A stretch of DNA of 64,000 bases from Mytilus trossulus. Taxonomy: Eukaryota; Mollusca; Bivalvia; Mytilida; Mytilidae. The stretch lies in NCBI RefSeq assembly GCF_036588685.1, contig NC_086374.1, forward strand, positions 68,694,457-68,758,456, given 5' to 3'. Shown one piece after another: positions 49,901 to 58,254 of this stretch (position 1 is its first letter; each line of letters starts with the position of its first letter). A model generated the notes under the pieces. The model did not search any database. It saw only the letters and a program-made list of their open reading frames with translations, and was not told where the DNA came from. The translations under genes and the position numbers were made by a program.

Positions 49901-50029
49901 AAATCCTGTGAAAAGTTCAAAATAAGCATAAGACATAAAATACCATGTTTCAATTTATTTTTATTTTCTTGTTTTGTTTTGTAGGAATGTCGGAAGAATG
50001 AAATATTGATGTCAAAATTAAAAAGATAG
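16218..50029 (+). CDS. CCDC93: Coiled-coil domain-containing protein 93 (CCDC93), 21 exons, 627 aa
   Basis: Exons: 16218-16307, 26789-26902, 27090-27184, 27979-28189, 28792-28848, 29677-29774, 30776-30812, 33960-34046, 34931-34981, 36910-36996, 39833-39949, 40489-40551, 41033-41106, 41522-41678, 42732-42803, 43291-43399, 44420-44502, 46883-46920, 47212-47296, 49230-49343, 49985-50029. All borders are GT/AG and all phases join; human CCDC93 is about 631 aa. CCDC93 pairs with CCDC22 and COMMD proteins in the CCC part of Commander, on endosomes, for cargo recycling. The N-terminal NN-CH domain (about 31-190) shows [59 protein letters not shown] and [15 protein letters not shown]. Coiled coil fills about 290-620, with [38 protein letters not shown] and [14 protein letters not shown]. 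Exon 1 ([12 protein letters not shown]) is poorly conserved, but its ATG is the first in frame and its phase fits. Intron 1 is 10.5 kb and hosts a transposon; the other introns are full of MITEs and microsatellite elements. Confidence 0.96.
17560..17851. mobile_element. GGGCCGGATCGAC-type element, copy 2 (right part, interrupted)
   Basis: The sequence from GCCATGACATTC and GAAGCTGCTATACAAACAGA onward parallels 14865-15170. It runs into an expanded series of GGATCGACTTGG-type boxes. The terminal CCCGATACC is split from the body by the MITE at 17852-18525 and resumes at 18526. The left end is not recognisable. Confidence 0.65.
17852..18525. mobile_element. 674-bp TIR element with 5-bp TSD, nested in another element
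   Basis: The ends are long inverted repeats (about 75 bp): CAGTCAGGGGTACTACTTAT at the left and the complement of CAAGTAGTACCCCTGACTG at the right, each followed inward by TTTATTTACTTGAAGAAGT-like sequence. The host sequence CCCGA is duplicated on both sides (17847-17851 and 18526-18530). The interior repeats a TTTACTTGTATAGGTAAAAA motif. No transposase is encoded. Confidence 0.9.
19063..19165 (+). repeat. Left terminal/subterminal repeat array of the MULE
   Basis: Five or so boxes of the form (A)CAAACTCGGCA/G are spaced by 8-14 bp: CATTACAAACTCGG, GTCAACTCGGCA, ACTGCAAACTCGGCA, ATTACAAACTCGGCA and ATTACAAACTCGGTA. They are likely transposase binding sites (inference). Confidence 0.85.
20235..24222 (+). 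pseudogene. PHD + FLYWCH + MULE transposase-like gene, nine exons, one premature stop
   Basis: Exons: 20235-20340, 20945-21680, 21879-22011, 22197-22361, 22562-22741, 22921-23190, 23380-23449, 23651-23797, 23963-24222. All are GT/AG and phases join, giving 688 codons read through. The N-terminus (about 1-65, exons 1-2) is a C4HC3 PHD-like finger (CVEC, CDNC, WVHRVC, CNLC). A low-complexity linker follows with a duplicated [11 protein letters not shown] module. Exon 4 is a FLYWCH zinc finger ([16 protein letters not shown]...HIH). Exons 6-8 are a MULE transposase core: FCDGTFK with the first Asp, CLDFEKGAW with the second Asp, GCAFHFGQA with the Cys/His motif. Exon 9 resumes at WHTRIN. Two lesions are seen. 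TGA at 21400-21402 in the linker lies where the first module copy has a sense codon. About 80 or more residues expected between the CxFHxxQ region and WHxR, including the third catalytic acid, are missing, although the phase-1 junction joins cleanly. Probably catalytically dead; repurposing cannot be excluded. Confidence 0.85.
24404..24435. repeat. (GA)n microsatellite
   Basis: An uninterrupted AG dinucleotide run lies in the 3' flank of the MULE gene, preceded by imperfect GAGAGGAGAG. Confidence 0.95.
25757..25862 (-). repeat. Right terminal/subterminal repeat array of the MULE
   Basis: Boxes GTGCCGAGTTTGTATAGG, GTGCCGAGTTTGTATAGG, GCCGAGTTTGTAC, TGCCGAGTTAAACATG, CCCGAGTTTGTAG and GTGCCGAGATGTCC mirror the left array in inverted orientation. 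Confidence 0.85.
26004..26165 (+). repeat. Dispersed repeat, 'GGGAATGTGTCAAAG' family
   Basis: Shares AATGGGGAATGTGTCAAAG, CAACCATAGAGCAGAC, GGTCTTCAATGTAGCGAGAA and CTTCAGCTGGCCC with 50245-50535. Partial copies are near 8255-8340 and 40102-40155 and, in reverse, near 14268-14330. It is probably a SINE-like or other non-autonomous family; the class is not determined. Confidence 0.75.
26883..27024 (+). repeat. Tandem repeat of CCDC93 exon 2 end plus splice donor
   Basis: The last bases of exon 2 and the donor (CTCCCTTTGATAAAGTACAA) are followed by diverged then near-exact copies: TATCTCTCTTTGTTAATAAA, TATCTCCCTTTGATAAAGTA and TATCTCCCTTTGATAAAGTG, at a unit of about 37 bp. Two intronic copies therefore reproduce the exon tail and its GT donor. 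Confidence 0.9.
27236..27380 (+). repeat. Dispersed repeat, 'gatgtggtatgattgccaatg' family (partial)
   Basis: Starts AGGAAGATGTGGTATGATTG and continues with CAATGAGACAAATCTTCATCC and an AACAGCAAGC tail. Other pieces are near 840, 16728, 24672, 28925, 48605, 60661 and 61937 (plus) and near 10877 and 62745 (minus). Confidence 0.75.
27380..27735. mobile_element. Foldback MITE, ~350 bp
   Basis: Long imperfect inverted arms of about 100 bp. CTATTTGAACTTG..AATTTGCATAA..TTGTGTTTGAAAT and CCATGTTTATTCTGTATTAT at the left face the complements TAATACAGAATAAACATGG and CAAACACAAGATGTTATGCA at the right. The centre contains GTGCCGCG-type boxes on both sides. Confidence 0.8.
30886..31256. mobile_element. 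TA-flanked TIR MITE, copy 1
   Basis: Nearly the same body as 39190-39578: GTCATTTGTGCGTTTAGGGG, GAGCGAGTGGTTGGAAAAC, AAATAGTGCAGGGATACAGG and CTCTATCTGGTAAATGACGT. The left end is eroded (GACAACTTTCGAG). The right end GGTGAAAGTGGTCTA is clear. Confidence 0.85.
31883..33752 (+). mobile_element. Microsatellite-bearing 'pearl'/HINE-like element
   Basis: Left TTTATACGACCGCA (31883-31896) and right TGCGGTCGTATAAA (33716-33729) are a perfect 14-bp subterminal inverted repeat. A pure (CGT)n tract of about 50 bp follows the left end. The core is tandem copies of a ~150-bp unit (GGTTTATGACCACAAAAGGA, TTTTGGGAGTTTTGGTCCC), then ~220-bp copies of a second unit. The right end is a short hairpin (GCTACGC..GCGGAGC) followed by CTGG|TTT. 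It is non-coding; short arginine-rich frames come from the microsatellite. Confidence 0.8.
34287..34461. mobile_element. Foldback MITE, near-palindromic
   Basis: Left arm CGATTATCAGATTATCTGCA..AAAATATCAGCTGC pairs with right arm GCAGCTGATATTTTACG..TGCAGATAACCTGATAATCG. A second stem, TAATATGAAGGCTTTTTG / CAAAAAGCTTCATATTA, closes on the loop CTCGTTCGCTACGCTCACTC. Confidence 0.9.
35445..36754 (+). mobile_element. 'AGCTCACCTGG' microsatellite element, copy 1 (two core repeats)
   Basis: Begins with a stem-loop (AGCTCACCTGGCCC..GGGCCAAGTGAGCT), then a GTC/CGTC-rich microsatellite. Two copies of a ~500-bp unit follow (ACTACTGGGCCAAATT, CAACCAACCAAGATGG, GCAGCAATAATGTTCAGC). It ends with hairpin AGGCTCTTTAGAGCCT directly followed by CTAG|TTT, a Helitron-like CTRR end. 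Recurring ~66-codon frames in each unit start without ATG and are not real genes. Confidence 0.85.
37085..38132 (+). mobile_element. Tandem-repeat element with CAGCAG tract
   Basis: After a short GGCAGCAGCAGCG tract come five or six diverged ~160-bp units carrying TTGACCTCATTTTCATGGTT, TTTTGGTCTGTTTTTCTAAT and AATGATTGTAAGGTTTACAT. It ends near TTTCAGCGTGTGCACTCTTG. A partial relative is at 50573-50931. Boundaries are approximate. Confidence 0.75.
38496..39135. mobile_element. 640-bp TIR MITE with TA target duplication
   Basis: Left CAGTGACTTGACTGTTAGTG and right CACTAACAGTCAAGTCACTG are exact inverse complements. They extend inward for about 60 bp (TTGCTATCCACC, CAACTCATTCAAAATTTTGA) and are flanked by TA on each side (38494-38495 and 39136-39137). 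A second inner palindrome (ATTATGTGAATAAAAACATT..) lies near 38850 and 39040. Tc1/mariner-like ends; no transposase. Confidence 0.92.
39190..39578. mobile_element. TA-flanked TIR MITE, copy 2
   Basis: Left GACCACTTTCGAGTTCATCC and right GGATGAACTTGAAAGTGGTC are inverted, followed inward by GTCACCGG / CCAGTGAC. TA lies outside both ends (39188-39189, 39579-39580). The body is shared with 30886-31256. Confidence 0.9.
40804..40957. mobile_element. Foldback MITE, 154 bp
   Basis: AATCTTATTAAAATAAGTTC and TCATCACTTACTCCT at the left exactly face the complement AAGTGATGAGAACTTATTTT and AATAAGATT at the right. The inner arms TATATGTCGCTGTGTGA / TCACACGGCGACATATA leave a loop of about 30 bases. Confidence 0.93.
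41251..41441. mobile_element. Foldback MITE (TACTGT...ACAGTA family), copy 2
   Basis: TACTGTAAATTC is the exact inverse complement of GAATTTACAGTA at the other end, with TTATTGCGAT / ATCGCAATAA inside. Same family as 9095-9315. Confidence 0.9.
41683..41880 (+). repeat. ~54-bp tandem array next to a CCDC93 splice donor
   Basis: About four copies of an AGCTCACCTGGTCCTGGTCA + CAAAATTCTTTTGAAAT unit start 4-5 bases after the exon 14 donor (GACAAG|GTAA). The unit start TTTTAGCTCACCTGG equals the 5' tip of the microsatellite elements at 35445 and 44996. Confidence 0.85.
43622..43844. mobile_element. 223-bp TIR MITE with ACTATT target duplication
   Basis: Left GAGGGCCCTCATGGGG and right CCCCCCATGAGGGGCCTC are imperfect inverted repeats. 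ACTATT is present on both flanks (43616-43621, 43845-43850). The interior is six or so copies of an ATGATTATTTGATTAC-like 16-mer with spacers. Confidence 0.9.
44996..46758 (+). mobile_element. 'AGCTCACCTGG' microsatellite element, copy 2 (three core repeats)
   Basis: Same 5' stem-loop start, shortened CGTC tract and 3' AGGCTCTTTAGAGCCT + CTAG|TTT end as 35445-36754, but three ~510-bp core units (starting near 45058, 45555 and 46070) instead of two. Same orientation as CCDC93. Confidence 0.85.
47455..48490 (+). mobile_element. Microsatellite element with CTGT tract and ~140-bp core repeats
   Basis: Starts TTTATACGCCCGTC and a stem-loop (CCCGTCAAACCTTTGACGGG), then a CTGTCTGTC-rich tract. Five or so units of ~140 bp follow (CGCCGTATCTCAAAAACAAT, GCTTAAAACTTTACACACTT, AGATCTGTATACTTTTTGG). 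The 3' end has the inverse GACGTCGGGCGTAT and hairpin TGCGCTCATGGCGCA. Same orientation as the host gene. Confidence 0.85.
48605..48835 (+). repeat. Dispersed repeat, 'gattgccaatgagac' family
   Basis: Contains GATTGCCAATGAGACATCTA, AATAGTAAACTGTAAGAGCC and GGAGAAAACCAACAGCCTGA, corresponding to segments of the longer copies at 60661 and 61937. Confidence 0.65.
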
Positions 50030-50244
50030 CACATGACCCGGTGATAACCTAGATGGATGCCATATTGATTATGATCAAAACATTATATTGACCACTTCTA
50101 TTGCAATGATTATAAATGATAGATTAAAACTCTTTATTATATGTAATTTTGACTCCACAAATTATAAAGAATGTGACACTACTAGGAGCATTACAAGCAT
50201 TAGTAGGAAACAGGAGTAGAACATATATATTGAACATTGAGTTA

Positions 50245-50535
50245 ATAAAATTGAGAAAGGCAATGGGGAATGTGTCAAAGTGACACCAACCCAACCATAG
50301 AGCAGACAACAGCCTAAGGCCACCAATGGGTCTTCAATGTAGCGAGAATTCCCGCACATGTAGGTGTCCTTCAGCTGGCCCATAAAAAATATGTACAGTG
50401 ATAATGGACATCATCCTAAACTCTGTACTATACACAAGAAACTAAAATTAAAAATCATACAAGACTAACAAAGGCCAGAGGCTCCTGACTTGGTACAGGT
50501 GCAAAATCACGGCAGGGTTAGAAATGTTTATGAGA
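50245..50535 (+). repeat. Dispersed repeat, 'GGGAATGTGTCAAAG' family, longest copy
   Basis: Runs from AAAGGCAATGGGGAATGTGT through CCATAGAGCAGACAACAG, CTTCAGCTGGCCCA, ATACACAAGAAACTAAAATT and GGCCAGAGGCTCCTGACTTG to the end near GGCAGGGTTAGAAATG. It lies just past the CCDC93 stop, so it is probably in the 3' UTR or immediate flank. Confidence 0.75.
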
Positions 50536-50572
50536 TCTCAACCCTTCCCCTACACCTCTAGCCAATGTAATG

Positions 50573-50931
50573 TTCAGTTTTTATGCTTATAGGTCAATTT
50601 AAAGTATTTGTGTTTTGGTCTGTTTTTCAAATACTATAAGTAAAATGTCAACTTTATTTGATGTATGACATGATTGTAAGGTGTATATGTCTGTCTGGAA
50701 GGTATCATCTGACCCTGACTTCAATTTTATGGTTCATTGGTTAATGTCAATTTTTTAAATTTTTTTTTGTTTTTCAATTATCAGAAGCAATAGGACAATT
50801 ATATTTTGTGTATTAAAAATATAAGTTGTTTATGTCTGTCTGACAGTTAAACCTTTATCATTGAGAATTTCAAAATAAGATCAAGGATCAGTTATACAGG
50901 TAAGACACTTCAGCATGTTCACTCTTGTTAT
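50573..50931 (+). mobile_element. Partial copy of the 37-kb tandem-repeat element
   Basis: Shares TTGTGTTTTGGTCTGTTTTT, ATGATTGTAAGGTGTATATG, TCATCTGACCCTGACTTCA and the terminal CACTTCAGCATGTTCACTCT with 37085-38132. Two core units remain. Confidence 0.7.
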
Positions 50932-51262
50932 AAAGTAATCTTTGAAATTGGAGTAATTTTCATTGTCAATAATTAAAGTTGAATCAACTACAACCAATGC
51001 TTTATACAATACAATGTTTAATTTCACTTCCCACTGATAAATCAAATGCAATCGTAACCCTTCAGTGCTAACAATTACTTTTGATTTCATGTTAATGATG
51101 GATAGGAATTCCATGGAAGACCTAAGTTTAAGAATATCCTCACTGGTACTACTCAATCGAAGATCAAAAGTACAAATAGGAGCTAAACATATACTTAACC
51201 AGCAAGTATGTCAAAGGGGGAGTAAAAATCAAAATTTGGAAAAACAAAACAACAACCATGTG

Positions 51263-51287
51263 ATATATATATATATATATATATATT
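51263..51287. repeat. (AT)n microsatellite
   Basis: Pure alternating AT run between CCDC93 and the convergent GNAT gene. Confidence 0.95.
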
Positions 51288-51453
51288 TAATTCTTGGAAA
51301 CGTAAATTGTGTACAAAATTATAAATATCAATAAAAGATTATCGGTATAAATCATAAATATCAATAAAAAGATTATCGGTACAAATTTAAAAAAATCACA
51401 GTAAAAATTATGTTTCATGAGAAAATTGAAAAAATTGTTCCTTCTTAGCCACA

Positions 51454-54400
51454 TCAGAGTTGTTTTACATAACACTTAGTTGACTTATTTTCACCAGTAT
51501 TTTTAAACACGATTTCACCATCAATTTTGTATTCATCATATGGTAAGGTGTGTATGGTCTCAAATGCAAACTTTTCATAAATTTTCTGGGAATAATTCGA
51601 AGTGCCTTCACCTTTTATGCAAACTGGACTTAACCCTAGTTCTTTACAAAATAGTAGAGTGGCTTTCATTACTTTAGAAGCTATTCCCTGTGCTCTGTGA
51701 TCTTTATGGGTTGCAAGAGCAACAAATGCCACTACTATATCGACGTTATATCGTTTAAACACGTCCATCTCATCGTATTTATGGCCCAAAAAGTCCATAA
51801 TTATAACCATCTTACGATTTTTTGCTCTTGACCAATCTGCCTTTTCTCCTTTCCTGGCTAAACACATTGACCTAGTGGCTATTATTTCTCCGGTTATGTC
51901 TGATATCAGTAAAACAGACAGGTTTTCACGAAAAATCTCTGTGAATAATGCAGCAACTTCTTCATCTAACTCTGCCTCTAAAGATTTACTTAAAACTTCA
52001 TCGCAGTAAAAATGTTCTTTAAGGAAAGAAACAAGACTGCCATTTCGTTCATCGGAGGATAATTCCAAATGTGCATCTTTGAAATCAAAAGAGTCGTTTA
52101 TTCGTCGTAAAGCCTGAAAATAAATAAATTACTTATTTCATATGAAGTTATATTGCACAATATTCTACAAATAGAATTTGGTCTGTCCATACATATACTA
52201 AGCCAGTGTGTTAAATTTTAATGTAGTGTTTCTATTTTGTCGTTGTTCTCCTCTTATCTTTGATGCGTTTCCCCCAGTTTTCTTTTGTAACCCGGATTTG
52301 TTTTTTTCTCAATCGATTTATGTGTTTCGAACAGCGACATACTACTGTTGGCCCGAGACCACAATTAATTCCTGTATCATTTCTTCATAACTTTTTGTCG
52401 CATTTAAAAAAAATTGCCTATTCTTTTTGTCTAATGTTTTGTGTGTGTAATGAACAGTACAAGTCCAAAAATATATGCAATATCATACAAATTTAGCCAA
52501 TACACATCCATACCCCTATAGGCAAGTCAAGAGATGTTCCGAAAATTGTAAATATAACCTTTTTGAACCTGGCCTAATCACTCTTTCCTTATTAAAATCA
52601 GTTAAAATAAAACATCCTAAAGTTTATTTCAGCTCTCTTTCATTTCCACCCCAGAAAAGCTAAGAAATGAATGAAAAAGGGAAAGAAAAAAAATAAAGAA
52701 AAAATACACTATAATTAAAGGGAACTATATTAGTGAACAACGAAAAGCGGGGTCATTAATTGTGGTCTTGGGCCTGTTGCCTTTAATTAGAAGCACTAGT
52801 TCAAGGTGCAATCGACACCTTATACCAAGACGCATTTTTATCTCTTAGCCGACCAGTCTTTGTACACTCCTGGTGCCACGACGTGATTAGAGGAGCATGA
52901 CATACCGATATTTTAAGGGACTCTCCAACTGCACAAGTTGTTATATGGTCCAAAGGAATATTTCAAACAATTAGAGTCATACCTTTCCTGAAACCATAGA
53001 CATTTATCTATCAAGAAGTAAAAAAAAAATCATATGCATTTCTGGTCGTTTTTCCCATTAAATTGCATTGAAAAGATCGAGCGTCAAACTTTGTTGAAAA
53101 ACACTACACTAATTTTTGAACCTATGGGCGGCACGGATAGGTAAATACGGCCTGTCAAACAGAATTGCATATAAAACATGCTAAAACAATCTAAACATCA
53201 TATACACCCACTATGAAGGCTATAATATTCTTCAACTATCTAAAAATAAATTTTATTGTACAAAAACTTGCATATTAAAAAAAATCACCATTCCTTAAAT
53301 TCTAACTGTGTAGTGCTACCTAAAGGTCTGAATTTATTTGGCCTAAACTGATTGAACAAACTCCAACTGGATTTGAAGGATATATTCTCCGTTGTTCGTA
53401 ATGATAATTCATCGATAGGTTTAAATAATGGTAAACTCAGTATACCGCTGTTCGAAATTCATAAATCGATTGAGAAAAAAAAACCAAAGCCCGGTCACAA
53501 ATTAAAATTGAGGGAAACACATCAAATATAAGAGGAGAAAAACGAAACATCAGAAACACTTAATTGCAAAAACAAAATAATCTTGGAAGCAAATAAAGAG
53601 GTTTTCAAAGACGATCTTGGAACTGTCAAAGGCATAAACGCCAAGACAATCGATGACGAGAGTGCTGACCAAATATTTCAAAGCTTGCCCTAGCCTTGTG
53701 CGTTGACGGATAACGTGAAACTTGAACGTCTTGAGAAGGAGGGTCAAATCCAACAAGTCGTTTTTTCAGACTGGGTTGCTCCAATATTACCCGTAGTTAA
53801 AAAGAACGGATCTTTTAGAAAATTGTGGTGACTACAAGGTAACATTTAATGCTGTTTCGAAGTTGGATAATTATCCGTTTCCTAAAACTGATGATTTATT
53901 GCAACGCTTCGAAGAGGACAATAAAATACTTAATTGTAATCAAATCAAGCATACCAACAAATTGAACTTGATGATGACAGTATAAGGTATGTGCCTATAA
54001 ACACGAAAAAGGGTTTATTCAGATAACATGGACTTCCTAATGGTGTTGCTCTAATCCTATGTATTTTAAAGAGAAGATTTGAACAAGTTATCTTAGGTAT
54101 CTCCAATGTTTTGGTTCGAGTAGATGATATAAGGATAACGGGTTAACAAGGGAGGAACATCTAAATACTATTTCTGAGGTTTTGTCAAGATTTAAGAGAC
54201 TAGGAATTCGTTTAAAGAAGTTGTTTATTTGGGATTTCAAATTAACAAACACGAAATCTATTCAGTGGAGAGTAAAGTTATCGAGAAAGATCGATAAAGC
54301 CCCAATTCCAACAAATGTGACAAAAATGGAAGCTTATCTAGGAATACTGAACTATTACAATAGATTTTTACTTGTTAAAGCCGCTACATGCACTTCTACA

Positions 54401-55423
54401 GAAAGGCATGAAAATTGAGCTGGAAAAAGAACAGGAAAAAGCGGTCGTAGAGTCAGAACAGATGTTAAAAACCGCATCAGTACTTGTAAATTTGGAACCG
54501 AAAGAGAAATTAATCTTAGCATATAATGCATCTCCGTATGGAGTCGGGGTCTTACTTTCGCATAAAATGGACGACGACAGTGGCAAACTAATAGCCATGC
54601 ATCGCAACACTTACATTAGCAGAGAATAATTATTCCGTTCTTTAGAAGAAGAGTCTGGCCATAATATTTGCTATCAATTTTTGTACGGACACCACGTTCA
54701 ATCATAACCGATCGCATAGATTTATTTCGAGAAGATAAACATATATCGACAATGGCCGCATCCCGAATTTCAAATGTGGATACTGACTTTAGCTGCATAT
54801 GAGTACACGGTTGTATTCAAGTATGAATTGTAATACAGATGGACTTAGTTGACTACCACTGAAAACAAACCATAAAAAGACACGAACGCCAGGTGATAAA
54901 AAACTATCAATGAAACATTTAGCTACTGGAATCAAAGATGGACACGCAAGGACACAAAGCTGTCTAGGCTCGCTTAGATACACTTTGAATGGATGACCGT
55001 CAAACTATCCATGTAAACATGATTTTGGAATTCTAAGCAAGTAAATCTCGTAAGAAAATATGTTTTGATTTCCAGTGTTGTTAACATCATACATATGACG
55101 TTGCAAATTAAATGGTTATGTCATTTACGTGTACCTGATGTTTTATTGAAGTACAACATGACTTTGTTAACGAAGCGATAGGAGATCATCGTGATCGTAT
55201 TTAGCATGTTACAATATGAACATGTGGGTTTATATGCAAATTTGCTAGTGGAGAAGTTGAAATACTTATATCGAGTAGAAGACAATTCCGCTCTATGTAC
55301 ATGTATTTGTATAACTACAAAATGTATTTATCAATACACTTCCCTATATAAATGTGTTAACACATAATTTCTCTTTACCTCTTCCAGTTCTTTCCTAGGT
55401 CTGAGTTTATTATTTTCCGTCAT
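51454..55423 (-). CDS. GNAT-family N-acetyltransferase, two coding exons, 234 aa
   Basis: Exon 1 is 55423-55379 (15 codons, MTENNKLRPRKELEE) and exon 2 is 52113-51454. The donor is GAAGAG|GTAAAG and the acceptor TTTTCAG|GCTTTACG, phase 0. The fold transfers acetyl from acetyl-CoA to an amine. Motif A is present as ATHKDHRAQGIASKVM (R-x-x-G-x-A pyrophosphate loop) after a hydrophobic strand (VVAFVAL), followed by the LLFCKELGL helix. The C-terminal strand region has YSQKIYEKFAFETIHTLPY. The overall pattern recalls the animal arylalkylamine/dopamine N-acetyltransferase-like group, but I cannot assign a substrate. It has no signal peptide or membrane segment and is probably cytosolic. It is convergent with CCDC93, and its 3.3-kb intron contains a Gypsy fossil and dispersed repeats. 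Confidence 0.85.
52230..52390 (-). repeat. Dispersed repeat, inverted copy of the 3.7-kb family
   Basis: GTTCTCCTCTTATCTTTGAT, CCAGTTTTCTTTTGTAACCC and CGAACAGCGACATACTACTG are the reverse complement of the family at 3660-3830 and 53430-53560. It lies in the GNAT intron. Confidence 0.7.
53430..53560 (+). repeat. Dispersed repeat, same family, forward copy
   Basis: Contains CTCAGTATACCGCTGTTCGA, AACACATCAAATATAAGAGG and AGAAAAACGAAACATCAGAA. It directly precedes the Gypsy remnant. Confidence 0.65.
53583..54990 (+). pseudogene. Degenerate Ty3/Gypsy pol (RT-RNase H) fossil
   Basis: Frame-broken pieces in order: FKDDLGTVKGINAK, LERLEKEGQIQQV, FSDWVAPILPVVKKNGSFRK, GDYKVTFNAVSKLDNYPFPK, a decayed catalytic region (VLVRVDDI in place of YxDD-type), EEHLNTISEVLSRFKRLGIR, TKMEAYLGILNYYNRFL, LKPLHALLQKG and an RNase H start LVNLEPKEKLILAYNASPYG. 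No LTRs, gag or integrase were found. It is inside the GNAT intron, in the opposite orientation to that gene. Confidence 0.88.
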
Positions 55424-55439
55424 GTTTAGTTATCACAGT

Positions 55440-57890
55440 AGAATGTAAGATAAAAATATATATGTATAGGTGTGTTTACCTGCACCTCTACACAACTTAT
55501 CAATACACAAATGTTTGAACACAAAGTAAATGTGTTTATTAGTTACTGGGGTGCGAGCTTCAGCTGTGTATTTTATTACTTAGCCTTTTCATATTCATTT
55601 ACAATTGACGTTAATTATAAACTGCATGTGTCTATCACAGATAACGCAAGATGGCCCAAAGATAATATTATTAAAATTATACTATGTTCATATTTCATAT
55701 ATTTGTTGAAGTCTGATTTATGAATATCTCACACATATATATATATATATACTTTGTTCCATGACATACATCAGAATACATGTATAATTATATATACATA
55801 GGAAGTTTATCAAATCTAAAAAATATATTAATTTAGTTATATATATATATTTTTTGGAATTTTTATTTCACAGAAAAGAAACGTTTCAATCATTTAATAT
55901 ATTGTAGTCCACCTTTTTAATAATCTATATACCTGTGTAAACTAGTAATAGAAAAATGCAAGTTTTAAGCAGCGTCATTCCTTCTGCATTGTTTGCGTGT
56001 CATGCAAAATGTGCTTCGGTCAACGTTTTTACACCTCAATAAAGTTATAAACAACATTTAAAGGTAACATGGTCTGTTTTACTTAAAGATACTTTATTGG
56101 ATATTGTTTGTCTTCAGTTTTAAGACCATGTTCCTTTTAACTGGACATTTCTTGAAGTTCGCTAATGTGTAGAAATATTTTTTGTACATGGGTTGTCGCA
56201 GTACGTATAACGAAAAAATCACAAAAAAATGAACTCCGAGGAAAATTCGAAACATAAAGTACCATCAAATGCCAAATTCAAAAGATCAAACCCATCAACA
56301 TCAAACGAATGGATATAATAACTGTCATATTTCTGACTTGGTACAGACATTTTCTTATGCAGACAATGGTGATTTAAATCTGTTTTTATAGCTAGATAAA
56401 CCCCTCACTTATCGCATGCAATTCCATTATATTGACAACGATGTGTGAACAAAACAAACAGACATAATAGGTAAAATTTATGAAAAAGTTGAGGTACAGC
56501 ATGTAACATTGTGTTATAATCTCGGGGTTATAATCTTAATCACTATGAAAAAAAACTGTATAGGAGCTTAATTATATATTACGGTAAATGATTTGGCCTT
56601 ACACAAAATAAACATTTTTTTTATGAATATAAATTGCATTAATTAAGTAGGAACGGATATTCATCATGGTATGTTGTCCCTTTTATGACAAATAATTTTG
56701 TAACAGACACAATATAAATGAGAAAGTCGTTACTAGCATTATATAAAACAAATGTCTTTAAAATTGTCCGTTTATAAATTACATGTAGCTATTTGATTAC
56801 GACATTGTTTATTGAACCCCATCGGTACTTGCATTTTATTATTTTGAAATTGGTGGATTGAACCTGATTTTATAGCGCTAAACCTCTAAAATTTCTCAAA
56901 ATTGTCGAAATATGGGTACAGCAGCCAAATATTAATACTAATAAGTACTAATATTGATATAAGAAAAAACACTGCTATGATATTTTAAAAGTATTGCATT
57001 GATATTAGAAATAATAGCATTTGTTTATTTATGTATATAAGAAAAACGCAGCACTTCAAGTTTTACACGGACAAAAACGTTTGCTTTTAATTAACGTCTG
57101 AATGTATATTTAGCTTCAATTTTTGTTTATATTTGAACAATAAATTTTAAAGTTAGTATTTTCTTAATTTTTCGTTGCCGGAAACAATATTTCCCGAAAG
57201 GAATGTCTGCATATTTACAATAGATATTAGACAATATCGCTATGTGATATAAGAAAAGTTTTTATCGATTCGCTTCTTCCATAGACTGTGTATAGGAATG
57301 TATTACTATATTTATATTTTTGTTATTAGATTAATTTTTCTATATTTTTATGTAGCCCTATACCCGTTAATTAGTTATTATTTTGTATTATTTTCTTATC
57401 TCATTTCACCCTTATTAACCCTCAAGTGCAATACGAATTGGTATCAGTGAAGAGTTTCTCAGATAAAAATAGTTTACCGTAAATGTTTTAATGTACGTTC
57501 TGATAAATAAAAACATCTTTGATTTACGGAAATACATATATTGTTTTATGAAAAGAAAGTTTAGTTAATTAAATAAATGTTATGAAAAGTTATTTAAATT
57601 AATTAATGAAGTTCGTTAAATGCGTAAAAAGTATGTTAAGAGCCATTAAAGTGAATAATTAAGTCCAGTTGACTCCTAGACATGACAGAGTTTAAGAAAT
57701 GTATTAAGTAAATATTCATGAAGTACAATCATATGGTTATTAAGTATGTCAAATATTATGTTTTTTGTAAAATCTATGAACAGTATGTTAATTCGTAATG
57801 ATTATATTGCTGATAAGCCGACATACCACATGTAAAATAAATATTAGTAAATGTATTTATAATTCTTTATTCTTTCCCAGGTACCAACCA
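55440..57890. other. Intergenic region, AT-rich
   Basis: No convincing gene is seen. A dispersed repeat lies at 56180-56470 (CTGACTTGGTACAG, TTATATTGACAACGATGTGTG, AACAAACAGACATAATAGG), and a fragment of the same family is near 56840-56900. TA-rich simple tracts occur at 55735-55755 and 55835-55850. Confidence 0.55.
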
Positions 57891-57894
57891 GACC

Positions 57895-58080
57895 CGGGTA
57901 ACATGTACATTTAAATAATGTAGTCCTGAAGTAATTAATAAAGGAACTCACTAAAGGACCTTAAAAGCAAAAATTTAACGCATTTATATTAATGAAATAA
58001 ACACTTGATCTTTATCTCTATTTGTTTTTATGAAGGTTTGACATGACAAGAACAACAATATTCGCCTCTACCACATAAGA
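57895..58080 (+). repeat. Upstream region of the receptor gene, duplicated at the right edge
   Basis: Shared with 63785-64000: ATGTAGTCCT, ATTAATAA, GGACCTTA, AAATTTAACGC, TTAATGAAAT and AGGTTTGA.ATGA in the same order and spacing. It lies 175-360 bp upstream of the receptor start codon. Confidence 0.8.
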
Positions 58081-58254
58081 CACAAGGGGAATGTAATTTA
58101 GAGATATATACTAATGAAGTTGATTAAATCTGAATGTAAACGAATATGTCAACATCGTTTCGTCTGTCATACAATAATGGTATAGTTATCAAATACTAGT
58201 ATCACACATACAAGTGGAACGATCGGCACTGTTCTACTGGGAACTATTTACAAA

